Shown here: positions 24,814 to 36,345 of the stretch, piece by piece
Position numbering within the stretch: the stretch's first letter is position 1
How the letters are laid out: each line of letters opens with the position of its first letter
Assembly (NCBI RefSeq): GCF_036323735.1
Contig: NC_086022.1
Location: forward strand, 68,400,702-68,464,701
Reading direction: 5' to 3'
DNA length: 64,000 nt
DNA from: Rattus norvegicus
Lineage: Eukaryota; Chordata; Mammalia; Rodentia; Muridae
The notes under the pieces: model-generated
What the model was told of the DNA's origin: nothing
The model's input: only the letters and a program-made list of their open reading frames with translations
Database searches by the model: none
Translations under genes and position numbers: made by a program

Positions 24814-24815
<2 letters not shown>

Positions 24816-24855
<40 letters not shown>
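24816..24855 (+). repeat. (GT)n microsatellite
   Basis: About 20 uninterrupted units, reading (CA)n in the transcript about 345-385 nt upstream of the intron 12 donor side, that is, in intron 11 just after exon 12. Confidence 0.95.
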
Positions 24856-24858
<3 letters not shown>

Positions 24859-25070
24859 CGCACATGCGTATGTGCACCCTCATGCATCCTAGGTCTTCCT
24901 CAGGTTCATCTAGTTGTTTGAGAGGAGACTTTCCTGGTTGCCCAAGTCCCCCAGGATCTGCTGGTGTCTGATGCCAGCACTCGAACTACAGGTGTGTAGT
25001 GTTGTGCCAGCTCTCACACAGGTTCTCATGACTAAGCTCAGGCCTCTATGCCTGTGTAGAAAGCATCACA
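24856..25070 (-). mobile_element. Possible B4-family SINE, diverged
   Basis: The stretch after the GT tract has the order of a reversed B4 element (B1-like part, then ctcatgactaagctcag). Similarity is weak. Confidence 0.3.
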
Positions 25071-25313
25071 CGTGAGTGATCGCCACAGCTCCCTGGTTAG
25101 CTTTCCCTTCTTTCTCTTCTGGAAGGGCAATAGCTAAGTCAGATTTGGGAATGTACAATGGAAAACAAAACAAAGAAAAGCAAAACTCTTTTTGGCTCTT
25201 GACCTGAGCTTCAGGGGAGACTTATCAATTAATCTGTAGTGCAATACAAAATTGGACAAATGCAAGAGGAAGAAGGTACACTTAAAGAAGGATTTTTAAA
25301 AATATGGAAAAGC

Positions 25314-25487
25314 GGGCTGGAGAGATGGCTCAGTGGTTAAGGGCGCTGACTGCTCTTCCAGGGGTCCTGAGTTCAATTCCCAGCAACCACATGGTGGCTC
25401 ACAACCATCTGTGATGGGATCTGGTGCCCTCTTCTGGTGTGTCTGAAGACAGTTATAGTGTACTTACATATAATAAATAAACCTTAA
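25314..25487 (+). mobile_element. B2 SINE with perfect 16-bp target-site duplication
   Basis: Full-length B2 from gggctggagagatggctcag to an AATAAA-containing A-rich tail. The flanking 16 bases AAAAATATGGAAAAGC are identical at 25298-25313 and 25488-25503, which shows a relatively recent insertion. Antisense to Hipk2. Confidence 0.95.
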
Positions 25488-25572
25488 AAAAATATGGAAA
25501 AGCCAAATCTGACTATTGTATCACACATAGTTTAACTCTTCTAAAATTATCTATTAGTTTTAGATTTAGTCA

Positions 25573-25764
25573 TTATTTCACATGCATGGGTGTTCTGTCT
25601 GCATGTATGTGCACCCTGGTGCCCTAGGTTAGGAAGAAGGCATCAGACCCCCTGGGACCAGAGTTACAGATGATTGAGTTACCATGAGGGTTCTGGGAAT
25701 CAAACCTGGGTCCTCTTGAAGAGTAGTCAGTGCTCCTAACCAGCGAGCCATCTCTCCAGCTCAC
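25573..25764 (-). mobile_element. B3 SINE
   Basis: Reversed B3 body (ttctgggaatcaaacctggg, then agccatctctccagctcacc). Sense with Hipk2. Confidence 0.8.
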
Positions 25765-26243
25765 CAAAAGAAACATTTTAATTTGATTTGATTGACCTGA
25801 AACTTTATATTAAGTCCTGGTAACTTTAGGGAACAATTACCTTCTTTTCTTCCTATCAAAAACCCTGTGCTGATCCTGCTAGTTCCGTGCAATAAAGAGC
25901 AAAGTAGGAGAGAAGAAACCTTTAGCTCTGCTATGTCCTTACAGAGCCTAGCACTTCTTAAGTAAAGAGGTGGAAGTAAGAGAACTCAGTAACTCAGTAA
26001 AGTGAACTTGATTTTGTTCACAGCTACTGCCTTGGTAAACTCCTCTGGAGCTGGTAGGAAGATTTTTCCAGTAAGATCATTCCCTTTTGTATCGGTTACG
26101 TTGTGTTACAATGTTTACAGTTCTAACACTACAATATGGCCACTTGTCACGTTAAAGAAAAAACATCTCCTGCATTACTAGACAGGGAAAGCCTTGTGTA
26201 CTTTCTCACAGTTTTGGTGGAGACTGGTCTTAAAAAGAAACAA

Positions 26244-26396
26244 ATGTATCATACGTGGTGGTGCAGGCTTTTAACCCAGCACTCAGGAGGCAGGTGGTTA
26301 TATGTGAATTTGAAGCCAGTACTCTTCTAAATAGTGAGTTTCAGGCCATGTAGGGCTACAAAGTGAGACCCTATCTCAAAAACAATAATAAAAACA
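26244..26396 (+). mobile_element. B1 SINE
   Basis: Diverged B1: gtggtggtgcaggcttttaa, then cccagcactcaggaggcagg, ending in gagaccctatctcaaaaa and an A-rich tail. Confidence 0.8.
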
Positions 26397-26821
26397 GAAA
26401 GAAGTAAAGTGATGATTTGCACTGTGACTCTATGGATTTTGCCCTGCACACACAGTGTGTCCGCTTGAAACAGCTGGGGGGTGAGAAGACAGGTAGGGAG
26501 TCACTGAAGAGGTAGCAGGACCAAGCGTCCTGACAACCTGCTCTGCATGGTGGCTGAAAGCACACTAGCTCAGCTCTGTCTGATGAGCATTCTAGACACC
26601 TGGCTGAGCCTGATGGCACTAAACAAAGGCAGTGCTTCTGCTGTCTCTCAATGACAGTGGGATGCAACACAGGGCTGCCACACAAAAGCATTCTGGGAAG
26701 CTGCCACTGATGTGGCAGAACTTCCTTGTTTTATCAGAAATACCCTAATAAGGAAGTATGAAGAAGGATGCCAACTTGTGGGGAGTTGGCTCCTGAATTA
26801 ATTTTTGAATAAGAATGAAAG

Positions 26822-27006
26822 AAGGAGCTGGAGAGATGGCTCAGTGGTTAGGAACACTGACTGCTCTTCCAGAGGTCCTTAGTTCAAATCCCAGCAACCA
26901 CACAGTGGCTCACAACCATCTGTAATGGGATCTGATGCCCTCTTCTGGTGTGTATGAAGATAGCAAACAGTATACTCACATTAAAACAAATAAATCTTTA
27001 AAGAAA
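26822..27006 (+). mobile_element. B2 SINE with 11-bp target-site duplication
   Basis: B2 head and body with an A-rich tail, flanked by AAGAATGAAAG at 26811-26821 and 27007-27017. Antisense to Hipk2. Confidence 0.92.
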
Positions 27007-27089
27007 AAGAATGAAAGGCGGCAGACCTAATTTCTAGCACTCGGAACACTTGGAAGAAGAAAAGGATCGCTAGTGTGATGGGAAAAGCC

Positions 27090-27330
27090 TGTGTCCATCC
27101 GCCTGGCTGTGGGCATGTCTGTGGTTGCTAACTGACTTGAGAGGGCCATGGGTGAATAAGAGGTAGACAGCTAAGCATGAGCTTGGGAACAAGCAGTGGT
27201 GCCATGGTCTCTGCTTCAGTGTCTGCCTTGGATTCCCTGGATAATGGACTATAACCTCTAAGATGAAATAAACTCTTTCCTTCCCATGTTGCTTTTGGCT
27301 AGTCTTTTGACTAGCTATAGGTTGTGGGTT
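27090..27330 (+). mobile_element. Old rodent L1-type 3' end relic (tentative)
   Basis: The segment gatgaaataaactctttcct and preceding text resemble a common rodent repeat end carrying a polyadenylation signal. Family assigned from memory only. Confidence 0.4.
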
Positions 27331-27371
27331 TTACTCGTTATTTAGAGTGGAAACCTAGAAACCTTTTTTAA

Positions 27372-30219
27372 AAAGTCAGATTTACAAATCCAAGAGCACA
27401 TCAAAACAATCATCCATCATGATCAAGTAGGCTTCATCCAGGTATGCAGGGATAGTTTAATATACAGAAAACCATCAACGTAATCCACTAAATAAACAAA
27501 CTGAAAGAAAAAAACACATGATCATTTCATTAGATGCTGAGAAAGCATTTGACAAAATTCAACACCTCTTTATGATAAAAGTCCTGGAAAGAATAGGAAT
27601 TCAAGACCCATACCTAAACATAGTAAAAGCCATATACAGCAAACCAGTAGCTAACATTAAACTAAATGGAGAGAAACTTGAAGCAATCCCACTAAAATCA
27701 GGGACTAGACAAGGCTGCCCACTCTCTCCCTACTTATTCAATATAGTACTTGAGTCCTAGCCAGAGCAATCAGACAACAAAAGGAGATCAAAGGGATACA
27801 GATTGGAAAAGAAGAAGTCAAAATATCACTATTTGCAGATGATATGATAGTATATTTAAGTGATCCCAAATGTTCCACCAGAGAACTACTAAACCTGATA
27901 AATACCTTCAGCAAAGTGGCTGGGTATAAAATTAACTCAAACAAATCAGTAGCCTTCCTCTACACAAAAGAGAAACAAGCTGAGAAAGAAATTAGGGAAA
28001 CAACACCCTTCATAATAGTCCCAAATAATATAAAATACCTTGGTGTGACTTTAACCAAGCAAGTGAAAGATCTGTATGATAAGAACTTCAAGCCTCTGAA
28101 GAAAGAAATTGAAGAAGACCTCAGAAGATGGAAAGATCTCCCATGCTCATGGATTGGCAGGATTAATATAGTAAAAATGGCCATTTTACCAAAAAACGAT
28201 CTACAGATTCAATGCAATCACCATTCCAATCCAATTCTTCAGAGAGTTAGGCAGAACAATTTGCAAATTCATCTGGAATAACAAAAAACCCAGGATAGCT
28301 AAAACTATCCTCAACAATAAAAGGACTTCCGGGAGAATCACTATCCCTGAACTCAAGCAGTATTACAGAGCAATAGTGATAAAAACTGCATGGTATTGGT
28401 ACAGAGACAGACAGATAGACCAGTGGAATAGAATTGAAGACCCAGCAATGAACCCACACACCTATGGTCACTTGATTTTTGACAAAGGAGCCAAAACCAT
28501 CCAATGGAAAAAAGATAGGATTTTCAGCAAATGGTGCTGGTTAAACTGGAGGTCAGCATGTAGAAGAATGCAGATCGATCCATGCTTATCACCCTATACA
28601 AAGCTTAAGTCCAAGTGGATCAAGGACCTCCACATCAAACCAGATACACTCAAACTAATAGAAGAAAAAGTGGGGAAGAATCTTGAACACATGGGCACTG
28701 GAGAAAATTTCCTGAACAAAACACCAAAGGCTCTAAGATCAAGAATCGAAAATGGGATCTCGTAAAATTGCAAAGCTTCTGTAAGGCAAAGGACACTGTG
28801 GTTAGGACAAAACGGCAACCAATAGATTAGAAAAAGATCTTTACCAATCCTACAAGTGATAGAGGGCTTATATCCAAAATATACAAAGAACTCAAGAAGT
28901 TAGACTGCAGAGAGACAAATAACCCTATTAAAAATGGGGTTCAGAGCTAAACAAAGAATTCACAGCTGAGGAATGCCGAATGGCTGAGAAAGACCTAAAG
29001 AAATGTTTGACATCTTTAGTCATAAGGGAAATGCAAATCAAAACAACCCTGAGATTTCACCTCACACCAGTGAGAATGGCTAAGATCAAAAACTCAGGTG
29101 ACAGCAAATGCTGGTGAGGATGTGGAGAAAGAGGAATGCTCCTCCATTGTTGGTGGGATTGCAGACTGGTACAACCATTCTGGAAATCAGTCTGGAGGTT
29201 CCTCAGAAAATTGGACATTGAACTGCCTGAGGACCCAGCTATACCTCTCTTGGGCATATACCCAAAAGATGCCCCAACATATAACAAAGACACGTGTTCC
29301 ACTATATTCATAGCAGCCTTATTTATAATAGCCAGAAGCTGAAAGAACCCAGATGCCCTTCAACAGAGGAATAGATACAGAAAATGTGGTACATCTACAC
29401 AATGGAATATTACTCAGCTATCAAAAACAATGACTATGAAATTCATAGGCAAATGGATGGACTGGAAAATATCATCCTGAGTGAGGTAACCCAATCACAG
29501 AAAAACACACATGGTATGCACTCATTGATAAGTGGCTATTAGCCCAAATGCTTGAATTATCCTAGATGCACAGAACACATGAAACTCAAGACGGATGACC
29601 AAAATGTGAATGCTTCACTCCTTCTTTAAAAGGGAAACAAGAATACCCTTGGGAGGGAATAGGGAGGCAAAGTTTAGAACTGAGGCAGAAGGAACACCCA
29701 TTCAGAGCCTGCCCCACATGTGGCCCATACATATACAGCCACCAAACTAGATAAGATGGATGAAGCAAAGAAGTGCAGGCCGACAGGAACCGGATATAGA
29801 TCCCTCCTGAGAGACACACCCAGAATACAGAAAATACAGAGGCAAACCACTGAACTGAGAACGGGACCCCTGTTGAAGGAATCAGAGAAAGGACTGGAAG
29901 AGCTTGAAAGGGCTCGAGACCCCATATGAACAACAATGCCAAGCAACCAGAGCTTCCAGGGACTAAGCCACTACCCAAAGACTATACATGAACCGACCCT
30001 GGACTCTGACCTCATAGGTAGCAATGAATAGCCTAGTAAGAGCACCAGTGGAAGGGGAAGCCCTTGGTCCTGCCAAGACTGAACCCCCAGTGAACGTGAT
30101 TGTTGGGGGGAGGGCAGCAATGGGGGGGAGGGGGGTAGGGGCTAGGGGGATGTTGGCTTGGAAACTGGGAAAGGGAATAACAATCGAAATGTAAATAAGA
30201 AATACCCAAGTTAATAAAG
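27372..30219 (+). mobile_element. 5'-truncated rat L1 (LINE-1), antisense to Hipk2
   Basis: About 2.85 kb covering the second half of ORF2 and the 3' UTR of a rat L1. It starts inside the reverse transcriptase region and ends near the aagttaataaag motif shared with the fragment at 22945-23399. The 3' UTR has the G-rich tract at about 30103-30150. No clear target-site duplication or long poly-A was found. ORF2 is broken by a frameshift and stops, so the copy cannot move by itself. Confidence 0.95.
27518..29330 (+). pseudogene. Broken L1 ORF2 (reverse transcriptase and C-terminal part)
   Basis: The frame from 27518 reads MIISLDAEKAFDKIQHLF and continues to TRQGCPLSPYLFNIVLES, the core of a LINE reverse transcriptase. 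It then stops at 27758-27760 because one base is missing relative to the usual family sequence. The next frame carries the catalytic FADD motif (about 27832-27843) and YLGVTL, and runs to about 28281. Another frame covers 28376-28765, and the C-terminal region continues to about 29330 in fragments. The endonuclease domain and ORF1 are absent because of 5' truncation. It is a dead copy; no host function is implied. Confidence 0.93.
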
Positions 30220-31328
30220 ATAGAGCTGATACTATATACACTAAATGTTTCCCTTCTGCAGTGTTTGAGGACTTACTAATAGATAGTTACAAACTCCACC
30301 CATAGTCCAGAGATGGAGCTTGGGAACGTGGGAGAGATTAGCAGCCCAGTGTTAGTATTTGGGAATCACCGAAGGTATACTCAAGCAATTAGCCAAATGT
30401 GTACATGTGAGAGCAAGCCTGTACATTCATGATCTAGATCCATCTCAGTAGCTAGAGAGCTTATTTTTTAAGTTAATGAGTTATGTTTCTGATCAGAAAT
30501 TTCAAAAAAGTACATTTTCTAGTGATTTTAAAAAAAGATATCTTGATAATTTGTAATCAAATGGAAACTTCAGAGGTCTGCTGTTTCTAGAAAAGATGAT
30601 AGAGACTATGTGGCTAAATTTAGGCAGGACTTTGAACCTTTTCATAGACTCAACTGTGTACTTCTTTATAAAATCTAGTTTTAGCTAAGAATTTTGCTAA
30701 TTCGATTTAGCTAGAGGACACTCTCCCATGTCTTGATATCTAGAATACCAGACCTAATGTCTGATCAGAGTCCTCTTCCTCTTGTCCCTTAGGTGGTGGC
30801 CAATCACCTTCCGAGAATCCCGTGAGGGTTGTGTAGCTACAACCCTCCAGTTTCTGTTCTCTCCATTGTTATTTTTCTCTACATGACCTAGACACTACTC
30901 CCGGGGTACAAATTCTCAACGCCATGCTCTGTGCAGGGCTGAGCCGACCTCTGTCCTCCACTGCAGCATGCAGCATCTCTCTATCCATCTCCGTGGTCTC
31001 AAGTATAATCTGCCTTCCGGAGCTTCACTACTTTTTCTTTGACAAAAACGAGTGAAGCACACTGGAAACATTAGGTACACCATGACTCTAGGCCTCCACC
31101 TTAGAGTGCCAGAGGGACAGGAACTAGGAAAAGTCAAGAGACAAGGGCCACATTTGCGCAGAGCCCAGAGGGAGTGCTTTCAGTAAAGTTCCAGAATGTT
31201 CCTTGTGCTGTAAGATGTTCCCAGCTCCTGAAGGAAAAGCTGTTTCCTGCACCACTGGTAAGCCCTGCTTCCAAGCGGTGTTTAGCGTTTCAATCTTCCG
31301 GCGTTTCTTGCTGGCTCTCATCACCTAC

Positions 31329-31508
31329 CTCGCTGATGATTGGTGCTGCTTACTCTTCCTGGAGGAGGTGGTGCTGGTTGGTTGCTGTCTCATCACGTGG
31401 GCTACACCCACATTTAAGGGCTGGGCAGCTGGAAGGGTCACATGACCAGTCAAGAGTGCAGGCTGCTGCATGATGGGATTGTAATGGCTTCCGTGAGCAT
31501 GTGTGTTT
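31329..31508 (-). CDS. Hipk2: Hipk2 exon 11, homeodomain-interaction/p53-binding region side
   Basis: The 180-nt exon completes an Arg codon (AG|A), encodes 59 residues (about 753-811) beginning NTHAHGSHYNPIMQQPALL, and ends with AG of another Arg codon. The tail SSRKSKQHQSS holds a basic cluster in the region where nuclear-localisation signals have been described for HIPK2. Acceptor tttcag|A, donor GCGAG|gtaggt. Both ends are phase 2, so it is a symmetric exon. The protein is nearly identical to the human sequence I recall, with SSAR in place of SSVR. Confidence 0.97.
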
Positions 31509-32854
31509 CTGAAAGAGAAAAGGAAACATAAAGCCCCTTAGTGGTTTTATAGAACTGAACTCTTTAATAGGATGAAGCATCTGCAGAACTGTAGAACGGA
31601 AGGCCTGTGTTGAAGTAGGAGGACTGGCTGATGAGTTAGACTTTCAAGAGGGAAAGAATGTCAAGGGTGTAGAGTCAGAGTTTTCAAGCGCTAGAGAAAT
31701 GGGAAAAGTAGCCTCTGCCCTGTGAAACCCCTGAACAGGTGATCATGCTGAACAGTAAGACATAGCTTCTGTTTTTGGAATTTGCACATATTGTTTTAGA
31801 ATTTACAAAGCAACTTCAATGGGTTCTTTTATTCTGCTTTGTGAGGTAGACAGGATGTCTTAGATACACCATTTTATTAATGAGGAAATTGTAGTTAATG
31901 TGAAAAACAAACTTTGGCGACTGGGAGCCATATGTTTCTGGCGTTAGGAATCATAAACGTTCTTTTGAATTCCCTCAGTAGCTAACACAATGCTCAGGCA
32001 TGTAGCAGCTGATCAGTTAATTACACGCTTGCTGAATGAACAATCAGATTAACTGAAGGGTGACTAGACTTGTATAGAGTTTGTATTAAATCAAAATTAA
32101 TAACAGTCATACATGCTCATAGAAGTATGCTGGCAGCTTGCACCCTGGAAATGGGTTACATTTTAAAGTCTTACTATCTAGGTTGGATGGCTCTTAAAAA
32201 AAGTCTTGTTTTCCAACAGAAATGCTTAAAGTGGTGATTAATTCAAATATTTATCTGTAAAAGCCCATTTAACATGTAATAAAATTAAAACTAAAGAAGT
32301 ATTTATTTGAACTTAAAAAAATCATCACATGCCATGTTTGTAACCTGAAAGGATAAATAGGAGAGAAAGACAGACTTCTCATAGTGGTTTTGATGGTCTT
32401 TGAGATGTGTGCATGGCCTCGGGGAGAGGAATGTGGCGCTGACTTTTTGCTCTCTGTCCCCCACAGACCGGCCCAGGCTGTTCCCCATGCTCTTTGATGC
32501 ACAGTGAGATGCAGAGACTGGGAGGACATTGAGATCACTGGCCAGGACACAGGAGAGAAGCAGAACAGAAAATGTGCATCAACAGGGCATAGATACTGCT
32601 GTGATGTAGGGAGCTCTAACTGCCAAAGACAAAACTGCACTGTGGCAGGCCTCTCAGGAGCACGGGGTGGGGGTGGGGGGATAGTTGGTCGAAGAGCTTG
32701 AGGAAGAAAGGCAACCCTGCAGTGTGAGCTGTAATGATTGGGTGGAGGGAGGATTCCAGGCTTATCCTGCTGTGTTCAGCACTGCTACACTGTATGTTAA
32801 AGACAGGCCAAGTACTGTTCCATTTTAACTGACAACCCTCTATCCCCCACCCCA

Positions 32855-32975
32855 CAATCCTTTGAGGTAAACATCATGGCCCCATTTTATTGAAAAACAA
32901 ACCGAGGCCATAAAAGTTAATTAAGTAACCTGCCACAGGTCTTGCACAGCCAGACTAGAAACCAGTTTTGCCAGG
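32855..32975 (+). mobile_element. MIR SINE relic
   Basis: MIR core order is clear: tttgaggtaaacatcatggc, ccccattttattgaaaaaca, then ttaagtaacctgccacaggt. Ancient mammalian element. Confidence 0.65.
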
Positions 32976-33127
32976 TTTGAAGCAGAGCGCAGCTGTGGGG
33001 CCAAGCATTGATTCTCATCCTGATACTGGTCAGAAAGTAGTTTTCTATGGGAAAGGAGAAAGCTGCACTAGACACCCGATTCCGTGAGCTTATTTAGTCA
33101 CTGCCTACCTTTTCCTGAGTGAGTGAG

Positions 33128-33240
33128 TTAGGTAGGTAGGTAGTTTCACTATATAACTCTGACTGGCCTCAAACTTGTGATCCTTCTACCTCAGCCAATG
33201 TGTGGAGATCTCAGATATATGCTACCACACTGAACCCAGA
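33128..33240 (-). mobile_element. B1 SINE
   Basis: Reversed diverged B1 (ctctgactggcctcaaactt, then tgatccttctacctcagcca) with a short (TAGG)n at its tail side. Confidence 0.75.
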
Positions 33241-34004
33241 ATTCTATACTGAAAAGTAACGAGGGAGGCTCTCAGGGCAGAAAGCAGGCGATCAGAGTGG
33301 AGCAGGGAGTGCTTTCTGCAGAAGGAGGTAGAGCCCACAAGGCCACAGAGCTGGGGACAGTTGGAGGGCTGTCATATGGCTCTGTCCTGGTCAAGGAGGG
33401 CATTGTGACAGTGTTGGGAGGAGGGCCAGAGGAAAACTGACAAGTGCTTATGAAAACAGCAGAGCAGGTGTCCATGAGGTGAGGTGCACGGCAGTTTTGG
33501 AAATGTGCAGGTGCTGGCAGGTGGTGGCTGGAGTGCCTGAGGTCTGTGAGGGTGAACTCTCATCCACAAGGCAGACTGTTAACTGAAGAGGCACACTTAA
33601 TAAACACACCAGAGTTCACCCTTCCAAATACGTCTCATCTGTTAAGCTTTCCCTGGGGAGCTCAGACAGACAGGCACCTATGTCTCAAAACTTACTGAGA
33701 ACACTTTCTAGAATTGCTTAGGGCTTTGGGGACTCTCTTCTGTATTCCTTCACTGGTGACAAATGTTTGCTTTCCGAAAGGAACTTATTTCTGAGAAAAC
33801 CTAGCTGGGTTTTGTGAATTACACAGGTGTTTAAAAGATGTAACTGAGTTTTGGATAGAAAATGACAGCTAATTGTAAATTAATCAAGCTGAATTTTAGG
33901 TGTCTGGTATACTGTTTAAACCACCCCCCATTACACCGTAGCCATAGCCTATATGATGTTCTCATCCCAGAAACACTGCTTGAACCAGAGGATTTACTGT
34001 TTAC

Positions 34005-34147
34005 CTCCAGTCAGCCAGTTGCTGAGTGCCTGCCATGGTCTCGGGAATCACAGCTGCGTGCTGTACGGATGTGTGGGTAGCCACGCCAGTGAGCTGCTGC
34101 CATGCTGGAGGAAGGAGGATCTGTTGGGCCCCACCTGGCCAGGCCTG
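34005..34147 (-). CDS. Hipk2: Hipk2 exon 10 with tandem CAGCAG acceptor
   Basis: The 143-nt exon encodes 47 residues (about 705-751) plus AG of a split Arg codon. It begins QAWPGGAQQILLPPAWQQ and ends TQQLADW. The acceptor region reads ttacagCAG, a NAGNAG tandem site. Using the first AG gives LLAQ-QAWP as in the human protein I recall; using the second would drop one Gln. The donor is TGGAG|gtaaac. The exon lies in the proline/glutamine-rich homeobox-interaction region C-terminal to the kinase. PGGAQQ and AAVIPE differ from human SGTQQ and ATVIPE. Confidence 0.97.
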
Positions 34148-34531
34148 CTGTAAGACACAGGATACCCACAACCATCACATTTTGTTAATCACCTGACTGG
34201 ATTGCATGAGTCCAGAATTTAATCTGTGTGGGGGCTCTGCTGGATCTTATGATAGGTGTGAAAGTGTGGACTGGTTTTTGTCTTCAAAAAACCCAAGGGA
34301 GACAACAAATGGGGAGGTCTAGGGCTACAGAGCAATATGGAAGAAATTAGGTCATCTTAAAGATGTTTTCTTTATGAATTTGTTCTATTATGCTTAAAGC
34401 TCTCTAAAAATCCATCCATTAACTTGTCCTATAAACTATGTGCAAAAGACTGAGCTAACTGAACTGGGTCAGATGAGGATAGCTCTCTGCCCTTGGAAAG
34501 CCTTCTAACAAGTGTCCTATATGTGATACTT

Positions 34532-34631
34532 GGGATTTTTTTTTTTTTTTTTAGACAAGGTTTCTCTGTGCAGTCCTGGCTGCCCTGGAACTCACTCTGT
34601 AGACCAGGCTAGCCTTGAACTCAGAGATCCA
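34532..34631 (-). mobile_element. B1 SINE (tail-side half)
   Basis: T17-18 run (the reversed A-tail), then gacaaggtttctctgtgcag and tggaactcactctgtagacc. The left part of the element is missing. Confidence 0.88.
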
Positions 34632-35490
34632 ATACCTCTGTTTATCAGTTATCATGTAGATGTAGAGTTTTATCTTCTGGATTTGATCCTCACTTTTTAC
34701 AACTCGGACTATCTAGTGCTTAGCCTACACATGAGAGGAAATGGTAAAAGTGAACTTAGTTGTGACTTTCAGCAGAGAGGAGATAGGAGGAACCACTGCC
34801 TCCATCTCACGATGTGAAGAACCTTATGCTGTTGTCCTTTAATAGACATTGGTGGGGTGCTGTGTGCAGTGCTTTAAATTCTCTGCTCCCACCTCTTCTC
34901 TGCTGACTTGGTCATCAAATGATTCTCGTTGAGTGCAGCTGAGCAAAGGTGGACATATAAGGTCCACCGTGAAATGCTTCTTGGATGGGTCAAGGGTCAA
35001 GAGGTTTGAGCTCTTAGTTATACTTTTCTCTGTCCATGAAGCCAGACATAGCTAACATCTATCTCACATTTTCTAACTCAGGGCTCCAGTGATTGGGCAT
35101 GTGTTTAATATGTATGTTTTGGCTCCTTTATAAATAATTCTATAAAGAACTTGACTTTCAAGTCAAGACTTACTAAGCATAATGCTTAAGAAAATGCATA
35201 TTTCAGATCTGCCCCATTTCCCAGTTCATCATTCTTGGGAATCACTGTGGCCTGAGAAACCTCATACACATTCTGATACCGCTTGTTTGTTTACTGATCT
35301 GCTGTGATGTAGGCAGAAAGCCCAGAGATCATGGATCACACCATAAATATCTAATGTCAGCTGACAAAATGAAAGTATTTAAGTCCATAAGTTTATTAAT
35401 AATAGCAAATTGTATTTCAAGTTTACTGAGTTCACTGAAGGGAAATATAATCTAACTAGCAAAACCACTGTAAATTCAAAATATTAAATG

Positions 35491-35611
35491 AGCCAGGTAC
35501 AGTGGTGCACACTTTTAGTCTAAGGAGGCAGAAACAGGTGGTTTTCTGTGAGTTCAAGGCCAGCTAGAACACAGCAAGTTCTAGCTCATTGTGAGACCCT
35601 GTATATAACAA
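35491..35611 (+). mobile_element. B1 SINE
   Basis: Diverged B1: agccaggtacagtggtgcac, gtgagttcaaggccagctag, ending gtgagaccctgta. Confidence 0.8.
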
Positions 35612-36079
35612 TTTCACCTAGGATTGTTACTGTTTAGTGATCTGGAACTCATTTCCAATTCTATAAAAAGCATGTGTCTTGGCTAATGTCATTAAAAAAT
35701 GTATGTTGATACTGAGATTAAAGTCCTCTTTTTTCTCCCCTATTTTCCTGGATATTAGCATTTTACCTCAAGGCCATGAGAGAAAAACCTTTTTTTTTTT
35801 TTTTAAAACCTCTTTTACTGACTGTGAAAGTGATGCTTACAGAAACAATTAGTTCATTCTGATGATATTACGTCAAGTATCTATAATTTTTACTACTACT
35901 AAGAATGAAACTAGTATTTCTCTCACAGATATTACTTTTGTCTGTATGATGTGTGAATGCATACAAACATGCAGAGTTCTGGAGACAACTTCTGAGAGTC
36001 AGTTCTTGCTTCTCTCCTCCGACTCTGTAGTTTGGGAGGCTTTTGAGGCAAGCCCTTTTAACTGTTGAGCCATATTGCT

Positions 36080-36200
36080 GCCCACTCTTCCCCTTTTGAG
36101 AAACAGCCTTGCTATGCATGCCAGACTGCACTTGAACTCAGGATCTCCTAGCCTCAGTCTACCAAATGCCGGGACCATGGGTCTGCACCATGCTGGCTAG
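36080..36200 (-). mobile_element. B1 or B4 SINE relic
   Basis: Reversed B1-like text (ttgctatgcatgccagactg, cttgaactcaggatctccta). The preceding 35940-36078 could be the tRNA-like part of a B4 element. Confidence 0.55.
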
Positions 36201-36257
36201 AATGTGCTGTATGTCAAGCAGTGTTAAGTCACAAATGGATTTTTGGACTTAATATTG

Positions 36258-36345
36258 TTCCCTGTAGGTAAGGACTACTATTTCTTCCCATTTCTTAGGA
36301 GAGTGAACTGAGACAGAGAGGTTAGATGAATTGTCTAGAAAATAC
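36258..36345 (+). mobile_element. MIR SINE relic
   Basis: Core order preserved: gtaggtaaggactactattt, ttcccatttcttaggagagt, gaactgagacagagaggtta. Confidence 0.6.

Larger units (their letters stand above)
24473..31328 (-). other. Hipk2: Hipk2 intron 11 (about 6.9 kb)
   Basis: Donor GCGAG|gtaggt, acceptor tacag. More than half is mobile DNA: a GT tract with a B4-like stretch, two B2 copies with target-site duplications, a B3, a B1, an Lx-type relic and a 2.8 kb L1. The part 30220-31328 shows nothing recognisable. Confidence 0.95.
31509..34004 (-). other. Hipk2: Hipk2 intron 10 (about 2.5 kb)
   Basis: Donor TGGAG|gtaaac, acceptor tttcag. It contains MIR relics (31840-31905 weak; 32855-32975) and a B1 (33128-33240). 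The rest is unremarkable non-coding sequence. Confidence 0.95.

Noticed and set aside
29586..29978. 130-codon minus-strand open frame
   Set aside because: Antisense of the L1 3' UTR. A related frame appears in the other L1 3' fragment at 22890-23081, so it is a repeat artefact.
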